Notes: generated by a model from the sequence alone, not told the origin. Shown: positions 1 to 10,089, counted from the stretch's first letter. The stretch: DNA of 64,000 bases from Nitrospira sp. (GCA_016784355.1 JADHUV010000005.1:1-64000), one strand, 5' to 3'. Made by a program: numbers and translations.

Positions 1-2
1 CC

Positions 3-389
3 CCTATCATCAGCCGCTACACGTTCTGGGGAGGACGGCGCAAGACTGTAAGACGGGGCGAAGATAAAAGGAAACATGTCTTTGTTGATATCTACAGCTC
101 AAGGCTGCTGGCCGCAATCATTATAATAATGTGTCTGAGCTGTGCAGATGCCTTTTTCACACTCATGCTGATCGGAGACGGCAAAGTTGTTGAGGCTAAT
201 CCAATTATGGCATATGTACTGGAATACGGCATCATGACCTTTACATTAACAAAATTTTTCATTACAGCTTCTGCTCTTATCATCCTCTGCCTATTTAAAA
301 ATGTCAGAATTACGCGCATATGGTTCCCGATTGCTATAAAAATCTATATACTCGTAATAGCTTATGAATTTTACCTGATGATGATCTGA
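3..389 (+). CDS. DUF5658-like membrane protein, 5' end outside window
   Basis: The frame is open from the first bases of the window, so the true start lies upstream; about 128 residues are visible. A basic stretch (RRGEDKRK) leads into a hydrophobic helix, then the conserved-looking segment DAFFTLMLIGDGKVVEANP, and two more helices to a hydrophobic C terminus. A helix with an Asp followed by a G-x-V-x-E-x-N-P turn is the pattern I associate with the DUF5658 family of small integral membrane proteins, whose function is unknown. The next gene on the same strand begins 80 bases later. The family call rests on motif memory only. Confidence 0.6.
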   Translation, partial: PIISRYTFWGGRRKTVRRGEDKRKHVFVDIYSSRLLAAIIIIMCLSCADAFFTLMLIGDGKVVEANPIMAYVLEYGIMTFTLTKFFITASALIILCLFKNVRITRIWFPIAIKIYILVIAYEFYLMMI

Positions 390-469
390 ATATCCGTCTT
401 ATCCTGATTTCCCTGCCCTAATTATTGTTATAATACTGCTCTATTTTATTATCATTAAGGAGACCCAGC

Positions 470-1609
470 TTGAATCTTTTTCTGATCATTTTTTTTAGTA
501 TTTATACAGTAATGCACATATATGTGTTTTCCTGGTTCTGGTATGCATTCAGACTCAACTGGCGAAAATCTCTGCCATGTATCATCACCATGATTTTGTT
601 AATATTGTCCCCGATGTTGATACGGTATGCAGAAAAATCAGGCCATGAAACGGCTGCCAGAGTCATTTCTTATATCGGCTATACCTGGATGAGTTTTTTA
701 TTTCTTATGTTATCAGCGCTGTTTTTCTTTGATTTATGCCGCCTTCTGCTGTTTTTGGTTGACAAGGTATCTAAAAAAAGGATTTCAGAGTATCTACCGA
801 GTACAAGGACTGTCTTTATCTCAGCATGCACACTGAGCATTGGCATCCTTATATACGGCTCCTACGAGGCCTCCAATATTCAAGTTGAGCACATAACCGT
901 TTCTTCTTCTAAGCTGCCTGCAGGCTCTAAAGGAATACGCATCGTGCAGATATCTGATTTGCACCTTGGATTGATAATAAGAGGTTCCAGGCTTGATACA
1001 GTACTGAGCAGGGTTAAAGAAGCAAAAGCTGATTTGATAGTATCAACCGGAGATCTGGTGGATGGACAGATGAACGGCTTAAATGGACTTGCCGAAAAGT
1101 TTCATGCCCTAAATCCAAAATATGGAAAATTTGCAGTAACCGGCAACCATGAGTATTATGCCGGACTGAACCAGGCCCTTGAGTTTACCCGCCGCGCCGG
1201 ATTTACCATGCTGCGGGGCCGCACAACAGATATTGCAGAATTTCTAACGCTAGCCGGAGTAGATGACAGCACCGGCAGACAATTCAACCTTTTCAAGGGC
1301 AGCACAGAAGACCTGCTGTTAAGACATACAGACCAGAGCAAATTCATCCTTCTGCTAAAGCACCGACCTGCTATTGAACCACTGGCAATCAACTTATTTG
1401 ACCTGCAACTGTCCGGACATACCCACAAGGGGCAGATATTTCCGTTCAGCCTTATAACCTGGTTTCACTACGGTAATGACTCCGGCTATATGAAAATTAC
1501 TGAAAATTCCGCCCGCTATATAAGCCGCGGGGCCGGAACCTGGGGCCCCCCAATAAGATTTCTTTCCCCCCCTGAGATTACAATTATCGATCTTGTCCCA
1601 AAGCAATAG
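470..1609 (+). CDS. membrane-anchored metallophosphoesterase (YkuE/YaeI type)
   Basis: The 379-residue protein has about four N-terminal membrane segments (roughly residues 3-27, 34-51, 68-95 and 112-132) and a C-terminal calcineurin-like phosphoesterase domain from about residue 155. The dinuclear metal motifs are all present: DLH at 163-165, GD at 194-195, GNHE at 225-228, a histidine near 298 and GHTH at 316-319. The family hydrolyses phosphoesters; membrane-anchored members have been linked to lipid or UDP-sugar-lipid substrates, but the substrate here is unknown. The start is TTG, chosen because AAGGAGA lies seven bases upstream. A second gene of the same architecture sits on the minus strand at 28082-29257. 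Confidence 0.85.
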   Translation: MNLFLIIFFSIYTVMHIYVFSWFWYAFRLNWRKSLPCIITMILLILSPMLIRYAEKSGHETAARVISYIGYTWMSFLFLMLSALFFFDLCRLLLFLVDKVSKKRISEYLPSTRTVFISACTLSIGILIYGSYEASNIQVEHITVSSSKLPAGSKGIRIVQISDLHLGLIIRGSRLDTVLSRVKEAKADLIVSTGDLVDGQMNGLNGLAEKFHALNPKYGKFAVTGNHEYYAGLNQALEFTRRAGFTMLRGRTTDIAEFLTLAGVDDSTGRQFNLFKGSTEDLLLRHTDQSKFILLLKHRPAIEPLAINLFDLQLSGHTHKGQIFPFSLITWFHYGNDSGYMKITENSARYISRGAGTWGPPIRFLSPPEITIIDLVPKQ

Positions 1610-1683
1610 AATTTTCCCTAGCACCTATCCACCTGTCACCTACCACCCAGTTGACTTGACCAACATCCTACCTGTATCCTTTC

Positions 1684-2139
1684 ATGATGCAGGAGATCGT
1701 AGCTAAAAACAGAAAGGCCTTTCATGATTATTCCATTGAGGATACTTATGAGGCAGGTATTTGTCTGGTAGGAACCGAGGTTAAATCCTTGCGAGACGGC
1801 AGAGCGAACCTCAAGGATAGCTACGTTATCATTAAAGATGAAGAGGCCTTTCTTCTAAACTGCCACATAAGTCCTTACAGTCACGGCAATCTTCAGAATC
1901 ATGACCCTCTAAGAACAAGAAAACTTCTTTTACACCGAAAAGAAATTGAGAAATTATGGAGTGCTATCAGCCAGAAGGGACTCACCGTTATACCGCTAAA
2001 GCTCTACTTTAAACGCGGCAAGGCTAAGATCGAGATAGGGCTTGCAAAGGGAAAACGTCAGTATGAAAAGAGAGAATCCATAAAAGAAAGAGAATCTAAT
2101 CGCGAGATCGATCGCTACATGAAAAAAAGCGCTGAATAA
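1684..2139 (+). CDS. smpB: SsrA-binding protein SmpB
   Basis: The 151-residue product is full length for SmpB. It begins with the family pattern IVAKNRKAFHDYSIEDTYEAG, followed by VGTEVKSLRDGRANLKDSY, and ends in the basic tail (KRQYEKRES, then NREIDRYMKK). SmpB binds tmRNA and escorts it into stalled ribosomes for trans-translation. Two adjacent ATG codons (1684 and 1687) could serve as start and neither has a clear ribosome-binding site. The stop lies only three bases from the stop of the convergent pgk gene. I see no tmRNA gene nearby. Confidence 0.95.
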   Translation: MMQEIVAKNRKAFHDYSIEDTYEAGICLVGTEVKSLRDGRANLKDSYVIIKDEEAFLLNCHISPYSHGNLQNHDPLRTRKLLLHRKEIEKLWSAISQKGLTVIPLKLYFKRGKAKIEIGLAKGKRQYEKRESIKERESNREIDRYMKKSAE

Positions 2140-2142
2140 AAC

Positions 2143-3363
2143 CTACTTATCCGTCAGAGCAACCAGTCCAGGAAGATCCTTACCCTCAAGCAGCTCAAGT
2201 GCAGCACCGCCGCCCGTTGATATAAAAGAAATACTCTCCGATACACCGGCCCTGCTGACAGCCAGATCTGTATCACCGCCGCCTACAATCGTCAGGGCAT
2301 ATGCATCAGCAACAGAATGTGCCATTGCAAATGTCCCGCGTGAAAATGCATCTACTTCAAATACTCCCATTGGGCCATTCCAGAGAATCGTCTTGGCACT
2401 CTCAATAGCTTCTGAAAAAAGTTTCACTGAGGCAGGTCCTACATCCACGGCCTTCCAGCCGTTTGGTATCTCCTGTGAGGTAACCAGTTTGGTCTCAGCG
2501 CCGGCTTCAATGCTCTGAGCGATAACGCAATCAACCGGGAGATAGAATTTAATCCCCTTGGCAATAACGCTATCCCTTATCTCCCGCGCAAGGTCAAGCA
2601 TGCTGTCTTCAACAAGAGAGTCCCCGACATTACGACCCATTGCCTTTAAAAAGGTATACGCCATGCCGCCGCCTACGATTACCTTATCCACCTTATTTTC
2701 GAGATTCTTGATGACATCGATCTTGCCCGATACCTTTGCACCTCCCAGTATCGCAACAAACGGGCGAACAGGATTATTTATCACGCCCTGCAGATATTCA
2801 ATCTCTTTCTGCAGCAGAAAACCGGCCACAGCCGGCAGAAATTTGGTAATCCCGACTATAGAGGCATGACTGCGGTGAGCAGCACCAAAGGCATCACTTA
2901 CAAACACATCCGCAAGCTTTGAGAGCGCCTTGCTGAACTCCTCATCATTGGCTTCCTCACCCGGATGAAATCGCAGGTTCTCAAGAAGCACTATATCTCC
3001 AGGGACCATCCTTGCAACAACGGCCTCTGCATTGGAGCCTGTAGATTCCGGAATAAATGTCACATCTTTTTTAATTAATCTCTGCAGCCGTCTGGCGACC
3101 GAGGCCAAAGAATATCTGGCATCATGTTTGCCTTTGGGACGACCGAGATGGGAAGCAAGAATAATCATGCTTCCCTCATCTATAGCATAATTAATTGTTG
3201 GAAGAGAGGAACGAATCCTCCTGTCATCAGTAATATTAAGATTCTCATCAAGTGGGACATTAAAATCCACACGGATAAAAACCCGCTTTCCCCTGATATC
3301 AATATCTTTTATAGAAAGTTTATTTAAAACTCCCCTGATCGGTAACGAACTACTCTCTTCCAT
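2143..3363 (-). CDS. pgk: phosphoglycerate kinase
   Basis: This enzyme transfers phosphate between 1,3-bisphosphoglycerate and ADP in glycolysis and gluconeogenesis. The 406-residue protein carries the substrate-binding N-domain (VDFNVPLDE, SHLGRPKG, LLENLRFHPGEEAND) and the nucleotide-binding C-domain (LGGAKVSGKI, the glycine-rich GGGDTDLAV). An ATG further upstream at 3426 would run back into the end of gap; I prefer 3363 because AGAGGT precedes it at good spacing and the preceding gene ends just five bases away. It is the last gene of the minus-strand run that begins with rpsB. The N terminus (MEESSSLPIRGVLNKLSIKD) is some ten residues longer than usual. Confidence 0.96.
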   Translation of the reverse strand: MEESSSLPIRGVLNKLSIKDIDIRGKRVFIRVDFNVPLDENLNITDDRRIRSSLPTINYAIDEGSMIILASHLGRPKGKHDARYSLASVARRLQRLIKKDVTFIPESTGSNAEAVVARMVPGDIVLLENLRFHPGEEANDEEFSKALSKLADVFVSDAFGAAHRSHASIVGITKFLPAVAGFLLQKEIEYLQGVINNPVRPFVAILGGAKVSGKIDVIKNLENKVDKVIVGGGMAYTFLKAMGRNVGDSLVEDSMLDLAREIRDSVIAKGIKFYLPVDCVIAQSIEAGAETKLVTSQEIPNGWKAVDVGPASVKLFSEAIESAKTILWNGPMGVFEVDAFSRGTFAMAHSVADAYALTIVGGGDTDLAVSRAGVSESISFISTGGGAALELLEGKDLPGLVALTDK

Positions 3364-3368
3364 ACTTA

Positions 3369-4373
3369 TTACCTCTTGCTGTCTATAAACTTCATAAGGT
3401 CTACGAGACGGCTGCTGTAACCCCACTCGTTGTCATACCAGGAAAGCACCTTAAGCATATTGCCGTCAATTACTGTTGTCAGCGGAGAGTCAAAAACAGA
3501 TGAATGCGGATTGCCGTTCATATCTATAGATACCAGCGGTTCTTCCAGATACTGCAGAATACCCTTCATCGGCCCCTCTGCTGCTTCCTTGATTGCCGCA
3601 TTTACCTCAGCAGCACTAGTCGTTTTCTCAAGCTCTACAACAAGATCCACAACTGAGACATTCGGGGTGGGAACTCTTATAGCCATACCGTCGAGCTTAC
3701 CCTTCAGGTGAGGCAGCACAAGAGCTACAGCCTTGGCAGCGCCTGTAGTTGTAGGTATCATTGAGAGTGCGCCTGCACGGGCCCTTCTAAGATCACTATG
3801 CGGAAGATCCAGTATCCTCTGGTCATTCGTATAAGAGTGAATTGTGGTCATCAGTCCTTTTTTAATCGTGAACTTCTGATCAATAACCTTAGCCATAGGA
3901 GCAAGACAGTTTGTTGTGCAGGAAGCATTAGATATGATCTTATGCTTTGCAACGTCTAAAACTTCTTCATTTACACCCATGCAGATCGTTGCATCCGGCT
4001 CTTTTGCAGGAGCTGAAATAACTACCCATCCGGCACCGGCATTCAGGTGCTTCGTTGCCCCTGCCCTGTCAGCAAAGATTCCTGTTGACTCAAGTACGAT
4101 ATCGACATTGAGTTCCTTCCAGGGAAGCTGTTCCGGATCTTTTATTGCTGTTACCTTTATTTCTTTTCCATTTACAACAATCCCGTCTTCAGTTGAGGAT
4201 ACCTCAGCGTTTAAAACACCATGGATAGAATCGTAGTGAAGAAGGTGAGCAAGCGTCTTTGCATTTGTCAGATCATTAATTCCTACGACTTCTATATCAT
4301 CATGTGCAAGACATATGCGAAAAAAGTTTCTGCCTATTCTTCCAAAGCCATTAATACCAACACGTAGAGCCAT
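3369..4373 (-). CDS. gap: glyceraldehyde-3-phosphate dehydrogenase
   Basis: The 334-residue protein is the standard length for the NAD-dependent glycolytic enzyme. It opens with the Rossmann motif GINGFGRIGR, has an aspartate after the second strand (GINDL) typical of NAD preference, the catalytic cysteine in SNASCTTNCLAP and the catalytic histidine in HSYTNDQRILD. It oxidises glyceraldehyde-3-phosphate to 1,3-bisphosphoglycerate, the substrate of the adjacent pgk product. The start has a perfect AGGAGG about six bases upstream. An 82-base gap separates it from frr, so it may have its own promoter, although the run is co-directional. Confidence 0.97.
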   Translation of the reverse strand: MALRVGINGFGRIGRNFFRICLAHDDIEVVGINDLTNAKTLAHLLHYDSIHGVLNAEVSSTEDGIVVNGKEIKVTAIKDPEQLPWKELNVDIVLESTGIFADRAGATKHLNAGAGWVVISAPAKEPDATICMGVNEEVLDVAKHKIISNASCTTNCLAPMAKVIDQKFTIKKGLMTTIHSYTNDQRILDLPHSDLRRARAGALSMIPTTTGAAKAVALVLPHLKGKLDGMAIRVPTPNVSVVDLVVELEKTTSAAEVNAAIKEAAEGPMKGILQYLEEPLVSIDMNGNPHSSVFDSPLTTVIDGNMLKVLSWYDNEWGYSSRLVDLMKFIDSKR

Positions 4374-4455
4374 AACTTCCTCCTAAAAAATTAATAGTAA
4401 TAATTATATCATGCTTTTTGTATAACACCAGCTTTTTTTCAGGCGCGGCACTTCT

Positions 4456-5013
4456 TCAGACCTCCATAACCTCTGCCTGCTTGTGTACGACTATATCATC
4501 AATCTTTTTGATGTGATTATCCGTTATTTTCTGAATCTCTTCCAGGGCACGCTTTGTATCATCCTTACTCACATGCTCTTCCTTTTCAAGCTTCTTTAAC
4601 TCGTCATTACCATCTCGCCGTATATTTCTAATGCCAACCTTTGCTTCCTCAGCACGTTTATGAACCTGCTTGACAATATCCTTTCTGCGTTCCTCAGTAA
4701 GAGGCGGAATACCAAGACGTATTATTTTGCCGTCATTACTGGGATTCAATCCAATATCAGACTTTTGAATCGCCCGCTCTATTGCAGATATTACCTTGGG
4801 ATCCCATGGTTCAATCGTTATCTGCCTGCTGTCAGGCACGCTCAGAGTTGCCACATGAGTCAAGGGTGTTGGAGTCCCGAAGTAATCAAGTTGAATGCCG
4901 TCCAGAATAGAAATAGAGGCCCGGCCCGTCCTCATACCTAAAAGATCTTTTTTTAGCGAGTCCAATGCCTTATCCATACGTTCTGTAACAATTTCCCTGA
5001 CCTGCTCCAGCAT
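4456..5013 (-). CDS. frr: ribosome recycling factor
   Basis: The 185-residue protein matches ribosome recycling factor over its full length. Family segments are visible: ALDSLKKDLLGMRTGRAS, ILDGIQLDYFGTPTPLTHVA, ITIEPWDPKVI, LGIPPLTEERRKDIVK and the long helix AEEAKVGIRNIRRD. It acts with EF-G to split post-termination ribosomes. It follows pyrH by 11 bases in the conserved order rpsB-tsf-pyrH-frr. Confidence 0.97.
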   Translation of the reverse strand: MLEQVREIVTERMDKALDSLKKDLLGMRTGRASISILDGIQLDYFGTPTPLTHVATLSVPDSRQITIEPWDPKVISAIERAIQKSDIGLNPSNDGKIIRLGIPPLTEERRKDIVKQVHKRAEEAKVGIRNIRRDGNDELKKLEKEEHVSKDDTKRALEEIQKITDNHIKKIDDIVVHKQAEVMEV

Positions 5014-5024
5014 ACACGCCTCCT

Positions 5025-5750
5025 TTAACTTACGAGAGTCCCAATTTGTTTACCCATAATCGCTTTTTTAATATTGCCTTTTTTCATAAGACTGAATACT
5101 TTAATCGGCAGGTTATTATCCATACATAAAGATATAGCCGTTGTATCCATCACCTTCAGACCTTTTTTAATAACATCAAGGTAATTAATCTCATCAAATT
5201 TCTTAGCCTTAGGATTCTTCATAGGATCACTACTGTAAACCCCGTCTACCTTAGTGGCCTTCATGATGACGTCAGCACCTATCTCAACAGCCCTGAGAGC
5301 CGCAGCTGTGTCAGTTGTAAAATAGGGATTGCCCGTCCCTGCCGCAAATATCACAAAACGCTTTTTTTCAAGGTGCCTTACAGCCCTTCTACGGATATAC
5401 GGCTCCACAAGCGCCTGCATCTCGATAGCTGAGAGTACTCTGGTCGGCATACCATTGGTTTCCAGACCATTCTGCAGCGCCAGGGCATTTAGCACTGTAG
5501 CGAGCATTCCCATGTAATCTGCCGTTGTCCTTTCCATGCCCTCGCCGCTTGCCTCAAGACCACGGAATATATTTCCGCCGCCTATCACAATTGCAACCTG
5601 TACGTCGAGACTCTTCAGACTCTTCAGCTCTCCTGCAATGAACTTGATAACCTTTTGATCTATACCAAAGCCCTTGTCACCCATAAGGGCTTCACCGCTA
5701 AGCTTCAGCAGAACTCTTGCGTACTTTGTATCCACGGTTTTTTTTATCAA
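5025..5750 (-). CDS. pyrH: uridylate kinase
   Basis: The 241-residue protein is a bacterial hexameric UMP kinase of the amino-acid-kinase fold, which phosphorylates UMP to UDP. Diagnostic segments are [41 protein letters not shown] and [18 protein letters not shown]. The start is a TTG at 5750 with AGGATGG just upstream; a GTG at 5735 is an alternative that would remove MIKKT. It lies 12 bases from tsf and 11 from frr, so it is co-transcribed with the translation-factor genes. Confidence 0.96.
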   Translation of the reverse strand: MIKKTVDTKYARVLLKLSGEALMGDKGFGIDQKVIKFIAGELKSLKSLDVQVAIVIGGGNIFRGLEASGEGMERTTADYMGMLATVLNALALQNGLETNGMPTRVLSAIEMQALVEPYIRRRAVRHLEKKRFVIFAAGTGNPYFTTDTAAALRAVEIGADVIMKATKVDGVYSSDPMKNPKAKKFDEINYLDVIKKGLKVMDTTAISLCMDNNLPIKVFSLMKKGNIKKAIMGKQIGTLVS

Positions 5751-5762
5751 CTGACCATCCTG

Positions 5763-6356
5763 TTATCCACCCAGCTGAAAGCGGGCAAATCTCTTTATGA
5801 CAATGTTTTCGCCAAGTTTAGCAATCTTTCCAACAACCAGATCCTGTATACTCAACTTGCCTTCAGGATCCTTCACATAAAGCTGATCAACAAGGCATGA
5901 CTCCTGATAAAACTTCTCAATTTTACCCTCAAGAATCTTTTCAATAACCTGTGCCGGCTTACCTTCGACCTGTGCCGCATAAATCTCTTTTTCCTTCTCT
6001 ATGATAGCGGCAGGGATCTCTTCTCTTTTTACATAAACAGGATTAGCAGCTGCAATATGCATTGCAACGTCTTTCACCAGTTCCTGAAAATCATCAGTCT
6101 TGGCAACAAAATCCGTTTCACAGTTAATCTCAAGCAGCACACCTATCTTGCCTCCCATGTGGATATATGATCCCACTATGCCTTCAGAGGCCTCACGCCC
6201 TGCCCGCTTCGATGCCAGGGCAAGACCTTTTTTCTTCAGAATATCAAGGGCCTTTTCCGCATCGCCTGCTGCCTCGGTAAGCGCCTTTTTACATTCCATC
6301 ATACCTACGCCTGTCTGATCTCTTAATTCCTTAATTGCTCCTGCGGTAATACTCAT
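5763..6356 (-). CDS. tsf: elongation factor Ts, short form
   Basis: EF-Ts exchanges GDP for GTP on EF-Tu. The N-terminal UBA-like region ([22 protein letters not shown]) and the core [23 protein letters not shown] are clear. At 197 residues it is the short form with a reduced C-terminal part, as in several thermophiles and deep-branching bacteria, rather than the roughly 280-residue enterobacterial type. Its ATG overlaps the end of rpsB by four bases, indicating translational coupling. Confidence 0.96.
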   Translation of the reverse strand: MSITAGAIKELRDQTGVGMMECKKALTEAAGDAEKALDILKKKGLALASKRAGREASEGIVGSYIHMGGKIGVLLEINCETDFVAKTDDFQELVKDVAMHIAAANPVYVKREEIPAAIIEKEKEIYAAQVEGKPAQVIEKILEGKIEKFYQESCLVDQLYVKDPEGKLSIQDLVVGKIAKLGENIVIKRFARFQLGG

Positions 6357-7150
6357 TCTTTTACATCCTCCTTCTTTTCCTCCAGCTGTGCAGCCTGTGC
6401 CTGCTGCTCATCAGCGGCAATCTTCTCTGCAATAGCTTTCTGCTCCAAAGCGTCCTCTTTTGTCTTATTTAAGATACTCTTTCCCTCTGCTACTGCCTCA
6501 GCGACCTTAGAAGTGAGGAGTCGAATAGATCTAATAGCATCATCATTACCCGGTATTACATAATCGATGTCATCAGGGTCACAATTCGTATCAACCAGGG
6601 CGATTATCGGAATACAAAGCTTCTTTGCCTCTGCAACTGCAAGTGCTTCCTTTTTGGGATCAATGATAAAAATAGCCCCTGGCAGTTTATTCAGCTCTTT
6701 TACACCGCTAAGGTGTTTTTCAAGTCTTGTACGCTCAGTTTCAAGCTTGGAAACTTCTTTTTTTGTCAGAAGTTCATATGTACCGTCTTCCCTCATCTTC
6801 TCAATCTTCTTAAGCTTGGCAATGCCCTGTTTTATAGTGGTAAAATTAGTGAGCATGCCGCCGAGCCAACGCTGATTTACATAAAATGAGTCTGATTTTT
6901 CGGATTCCTCTACGATTACATCCTGAGCCTGCTTCTTTGTCCCTACAAAGAGAATTGACTTGCCGTTGGCAGAAAGATCCCTTGCAAAGTTATATGCAAC
7001 CTCAAACATCTTGACCGTCTTTTGCAGATCAATGATATAAATACCATTACGTGCACCAAAAATGTATTTTTTCATCTTAGGGTTCCAGCGTTTTACCTGA
7101 TGTCCGAAATGAACACCCGATTCCAGAAGTTCCTTCATTGTAACTACCAT
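6353..7150 (-). CDS. rpsB: 30S ribosomal protein S2
   Basis: The 265-residue protein shows typical S2 motifs: [70 protein letters not shown], and [20 protein letters not shown]. The C-terminal tail beyond the fold is acidic and Ala/Gln/Glu-rich. The start at 7150 has AGGAGG upstream. It heads the six-gene minus-strand run; the region upstream has a GC-rich hairpin that may be an S2 autoregulatory leader. Confidence 0.97.
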   Translation of the reverse strand: MVVTMKELLESGVHFGHQVKRWNPKMKKYIFGARNGIYIIDLQKTVKMFEVAYNFARDLSANGKSILFVGTKKQAQDVIVEESEKSDSFYVNQRWLGGMLTNFTTIKQGIAKLKKIEKMREDGTYELLTKKEVSKLETERTRLEKHLSGVKELNKLPGAIFIIDPKKEALAVAEAKKLCIPIIALVDTNCDPDDIDYVIPGNDDAIRSIRLLTSKVAEAVAEGKSILNKTKEDALEQKAIAEKIAADEQQAQAAQLEEKKEDVKE

Positions 7151-7164
7151 ACTACCTCCTCAGT

Positions 7165-7225
7165 TTTGCCTCCGTCCTTTCGCCCTGAACCCCCGGAATA
7201 CGGGGCACCGCAGCGCAAATGTTAG
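7165..7225 (-). promoter_or_regulatory. candidate rpsB mRNA leader structure
   Basis: Read on the minus strand, the 60 bases just before the rpsB ribosome-binding site are GC-rich, unlike the AT-rich DNA further upstream, and can fold a CCCCG/CGGGG hairpin with a five-base loop followed by GGGCGAAAGGACGG. S2 leaders that bind the protein are known in several groups. I did not recognise a specific known family here, so the role is inference from position and structure. Confidence 0.3.
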
Positions 7226-7455
7226 ATGGACGTGTGTATTTTGTTATTATTTTTGCAGTTATCCTCCTGCAAAGTTAATAAAGAGTATCATATATATAAG
7301 TATCTTTGCAATAATTTTTGAAATTTTTATATAACCTTGCAACAATGGTTACTTTCTGATAACATTTCCACATTAAAACCAATAACACATAAGAAACAAA
7401 CATATTAATGATGTAATAATCTCTGAAATTTGTAAAAACCTCTTAATCAAAACTC

Positions 7456-7484
7456 TTTACAATAGCCTATATGACTGCTACAAT
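7456..7484 (+). promoter_or_regulatory. sigma-70-type promoter of rubrerythrin
   Basis: TTTACA (7456-7461) and TACAAT (7479-7484) are separated by exactly 17 bases, one mismatch each from the consensus. Transcription would start near 7491, giving a leader of about 65 bases before the rubrerythrin ATG at 7557. Confidence 0.6.
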
Positions 7485-7556
7485 TTTCGTCACATCATGT
7501 TATACGGCATATCAAATGCTTGTATCTTTTAATATTTAATTTCAAGGAGGAATGCA

Positions 7557-8051
7557 ATGTCAAAATCAGAACAAAATCTTCAAGATGCCTTTGCCGGTGA
7601 ATCACAGGCAAACAGAAAATACCTGGCCTTTGCAAAGCAGGCGGAAAAAGATGGACATACCCAGGTCGCAAAACTGTTCAGGGCAGCTGCAGCAGCTGAA
7701 ACCATTCACGCACATGCGCACCTGAAAGAACTTGGAGGGATCAAGACAACAAAAGAAAACCTCGAAGCAGCAATAAACGGGGAAACCCATGAGTTTGAAA
7801 GCATGTACCCTCAGATGATCAAGGATGCTGAAGAAGAAGGCGCAAAGGGTGCACTCCGAAGCTTTAACTATGCAAACGCTGTTGAAAAAATCCATGCAGC
7901 GCTTTACCAGAAAGCACTCGACAGCCTCGGCAGTAACGAGGAAACAGATTACTATGTATGCGATATATGCGGTTACACTGCGGAAGGAGAAGCTCCGGAT
8001 CAGTGCCCGGTATGCAAGGCCAATAAAAAGATGTTTCAGAAGATAGACTGA
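7557..8051 (+). CDS. rubrerythrin
   Basis: The 164-residue protein has a ferritin-like four-helix diiron domain (ESQANRKYLAFAKQAE, ETIHAHAH, EFESMYPQM, FNYANAVEKIHAALYQKAL) followed by a rubredoxin-like C terminus with two CxxC pairs (YVCDICGYTAEG and DQCPVCKANK). Rubrerythrins reduce hydrogen peroxide in the cytoplasm of anaerobes and microaerophiles. The start has a perfect AAGGAGG. The gene is monocistronic: a sigma-70-like promoter lies upstream and a strong terminator begins 18 bases after the stop. Confidence 0.96.
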   Translation: MSKSEQNLQDAFAGESQANRKYLAFAKQAEKDGHTQVAKLFRAAAAAETIHAHAHLKELGGIKTTKENLEAAINGETHEFESMYPQMIKDAEEEGAKGALRSFNYANAVEKIHAALYQKALDSLGSNEETDYYVCDICGYTAEGEAPDQCPVCKANKKMFQKID

Positions 8052-8069
8052 TACATGACTATATCAATG

Positions 8070-8097
8070 AAGGCAGGGCTCAGTCCCTGCCTTTTTT
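8070..8097 (+). terminator. rho-independent terminator of rubrerythrin
   Basis: A perfect nine-base-pair stem, AAGGCAGGG/CCCTGCCTT, with the loop CTCAGT is followed by a run of T to 8097. It begins 18 bases after the rubrerythrin stop. Confidence 0.9.
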
Positions 8098-8122
8098 CAT
8101 TTCATTTACAACGGCAATGTCA

Positions 8123-10066
8123 TCAATTGTCTTTAAACGCTGCATTGCCGCCCTTTCCAGAGAGCCATTTTTTTAAGACATTGGAAAATAAGTCCTCATC
8201 CACGGGCTTTGTTACAAAATCATCCATACCCGCAGCAAGACATTTATCCCTGCCATCTTTCATGGCACTTGCGGTTAATGCTATTACGGGGACATGCCCG
8301 AGGTGTTCGGCCTGTTCTTTCCTCCTCAACTCAGCCGTAGCTGAATAACCATCCATGCCAGGCATATGGCAATCCATTAATATCAAATCATATGCAGTAC
8401 CTGATATTGCCTCAAGGACCTCAAACCCATTAGTGACCAGATCCACAGACTCAAATCCTAAACCTGCCAGCAGCTCCTTTATATACATACTATTGAGTTC
8501 ATCATCCTCGGCAACCAGTATCCTCACGTCCCGCCCGTCAAAATCTAAAGGTCCGGCAACCACACTATTTATAAACTTAAAGGCCTTTCTTTCCACATCA
8601 GTGGCTTCCGGCATATCAATTGCAAAAGAGAACACACTCCCTTCTCCAGACCTGCTCAGTACCTGCAACTCGCCGCCCATAAGACTGACCAGCTTAGCAG
8701 AAATGGAAAGGCCAAGCCCTGTCCCGCCATATTCGCGGGCACTCGAACTGTCTGCCTGTGCATAAGCCTCAAACAGCTTTCCCCTCGCCTCCTCAGCAAT
8801 GCCTATGCCGGTATCTTTCACGGAAAAGCTTATAACACTTCCATCCTGTTCACGCACTGCATCCAGCGCAATAGTGCCTTTCTGCGTAAACTTGACCGCA
8901 TTACTCATCAGGTTATACAGTATTTGCTGAAGCTTGAATGGATCACCCTTTACAATATCAGGAAGATTGTCTGAATATTGCAGCCTTATCTCGAGGTCTT
9001 TTAAGGAAGCAACTAAGGCGAACTGTGACTTTATATCATTCAGGAGTTTTCTCACCTCAAACGGCCTGTACTCTATCTCTACCTTACCTTCCTCAATCTT
9101 TGAAAGATCAAGAATATCATTTATAAGCTGCATCAAAACGGTGCCGGCATTTTTCAGTGAATCTACATATTTTCGCTGCCGGTCATCAAGCGGGGTCTTT
9201 GTCAGAAGCTGAACCATACCAAGCACACTATTCATTGGCGTGCGTATCTCATGACTCATATTTGCAAGAAAGCTGCTCTTTGCCTCTGATGCCTCCTTAC
9301 TCTTCTTAACCTCCTTATTAAGCGAATCAAGGGTCTGCTCAAGCCTGCTGCTCAATAAATGGACAGTATGCTCCAGAAGCTCTAGTTCATTTTCGTGCTC
9401 ATGATCCTTTTTTTCACTCATCAGCACTTTCAGCGGAAGGGCCCGCACAAAAGTTACCATGCGCCTGAGAGGTCTTGCCAGAAGCCGATTGCCGACCACA
9501 ATAAAAATATAACTCAGAACGAGGCTCTTTAAAAGGGCCGTAACAATTATCGGCCACATCAGGCTATGGACACGCGCCATAATAATTTCAGGACTTGAAA
9601 ATAACAATACCGTGCCGATAACTTCAGATGCATTTCCCCTGATATCATAGAGGTCAAAAGAATATTCATACAAATTTTCCGCAAACATCATATTCCCATC
9701 GTTTACTACTTCCCCTTCCCATATATGCCTGTGCTTCATTTCTTCAGCAACAATTCCTTTGCGTGCAAAGGCGGTACCATCAGGCATATGTACGCATACA
9801 CCAGCTATAAAGGGCAGTTTTATGATTCCGGCAAGAGAGTTGTTCATCTGAACATTATCCAGATGCCATAACTGGGAGGTCAGGGTAGATCTAAAGGCAT
9901 TCCGGTACAGCTCGAAACTTTCCTGCATACGGTCCTTTCCAACTGTATATTCATAGCTAAGATGCAGCAGCGTTATTACAATAGCAATGACAAGATAAAC
10001 TCCAAGAATATTCCGAAGCAGCCTGAAGCTGATAGTTTTCCGGGAAAAGAGCTCTTTTATTCTCAT
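8123..10066 (-). CDS. hybrid histidine kinase with periplasmic sensor and receiver domain
   Basis: The 647-residue protein has a membrane segment near 18-38, a periplasmic region of about 130 residues resembling CHASE5 ([20 protein letters not shown]), a second membrane segment near 165-193 and a HAMP-like linker. A HisKA domain follows with the phospho-accepting His272 in NMSHEIRTP, then an ATPase domain ([30 protein letters not shown]). The C-terminal receiver has its phospho-acceptor in [13 protein letters not shown]. No DNA-binding output is attached, so signal probably passes onward through a phosphotransfer partner elsewhere. The upstream gene encodes a periplasmic binding protein 23 bases away, suggesting ligand-loaded input. 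Confidence 0.92.
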   Translation of the reverse strand: MRIKELFSRKTISFRLLRNILGVYLVIAIVITLLHLSYEYTVGKDRMQESFELYRNAFRSTLTSQLWHLDNVQMNNSLAGIIKLPFIAGVCVHMPDGTAFARKGIVAEEMKHRHIWEGEVVNDGNMMFAENLYEYSFDLYDIRGNASEVIGTVLLFSSPEIIMARVHSLMWPIIVTALLKSLVLSYIFIVVGNRLLARPLRRMVTFVRALPLKVLMSEKKDHEHENELELLEHTVHLLSSRLEQTLDSLNKEVKKSKEASEAKSSFLANMSHEIRTPMNSVLGMVQLLTKTPLDDRQRKYVDSLKNAGTVLMQLINDILDLSKIEEGKVEIEYRPFEVRKLLNDIKSQFALVASLKDLEIRLQYSDNLPDIVKGDPFKLQQILYNLMSNAVKFTQKGTIALDAVREQDGSVISFSVKDTGIGIAEEARGKLFEAYAQADSSSAREYGGTGLGLSISAKLVSLMGGELQVLSRSGEGSVFSFAIDMPEATDVERKAFKFINSVVAGPLDFDGRDVRILVAEDDELNSMYIKELLAGLGFESVDLVTNGFEVLEAISGTAYDLILMDCHMPGMDGYSATAELRRKEQAEHLGHVPVIALTASAMKDGRDKCLAAGMDDFVTKPVDEDLFSNVLKKWLSGKGGNAAFKDN

Positions 10067-10089
10067 AATATCCTGACTGTCCCTGTCGC

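Larger units (their letters stand above)
7151..7556. other. divergent intergenic region between rpsB and rubrerythrin
   Basis: This 406-base gap separates two divergent genes. Next to rpsB it holds a GC-rich block (7170-7225) with the perfect inverted repeat CCCCG-GAATA-CGGGG at about 7190, then a strongly AT-rich stretch. Next to rubrerythrin it holds a sigma-70-like promoter, listed separately. I see no open reading frame of substance in it. Confidence 0.6.

Noticed and set aside
2140-2142. tmRNA gene next to smpB
   Set aside because: Only three bases separate smpB from pgk and no tmRNA-like ends are seen around smpB.
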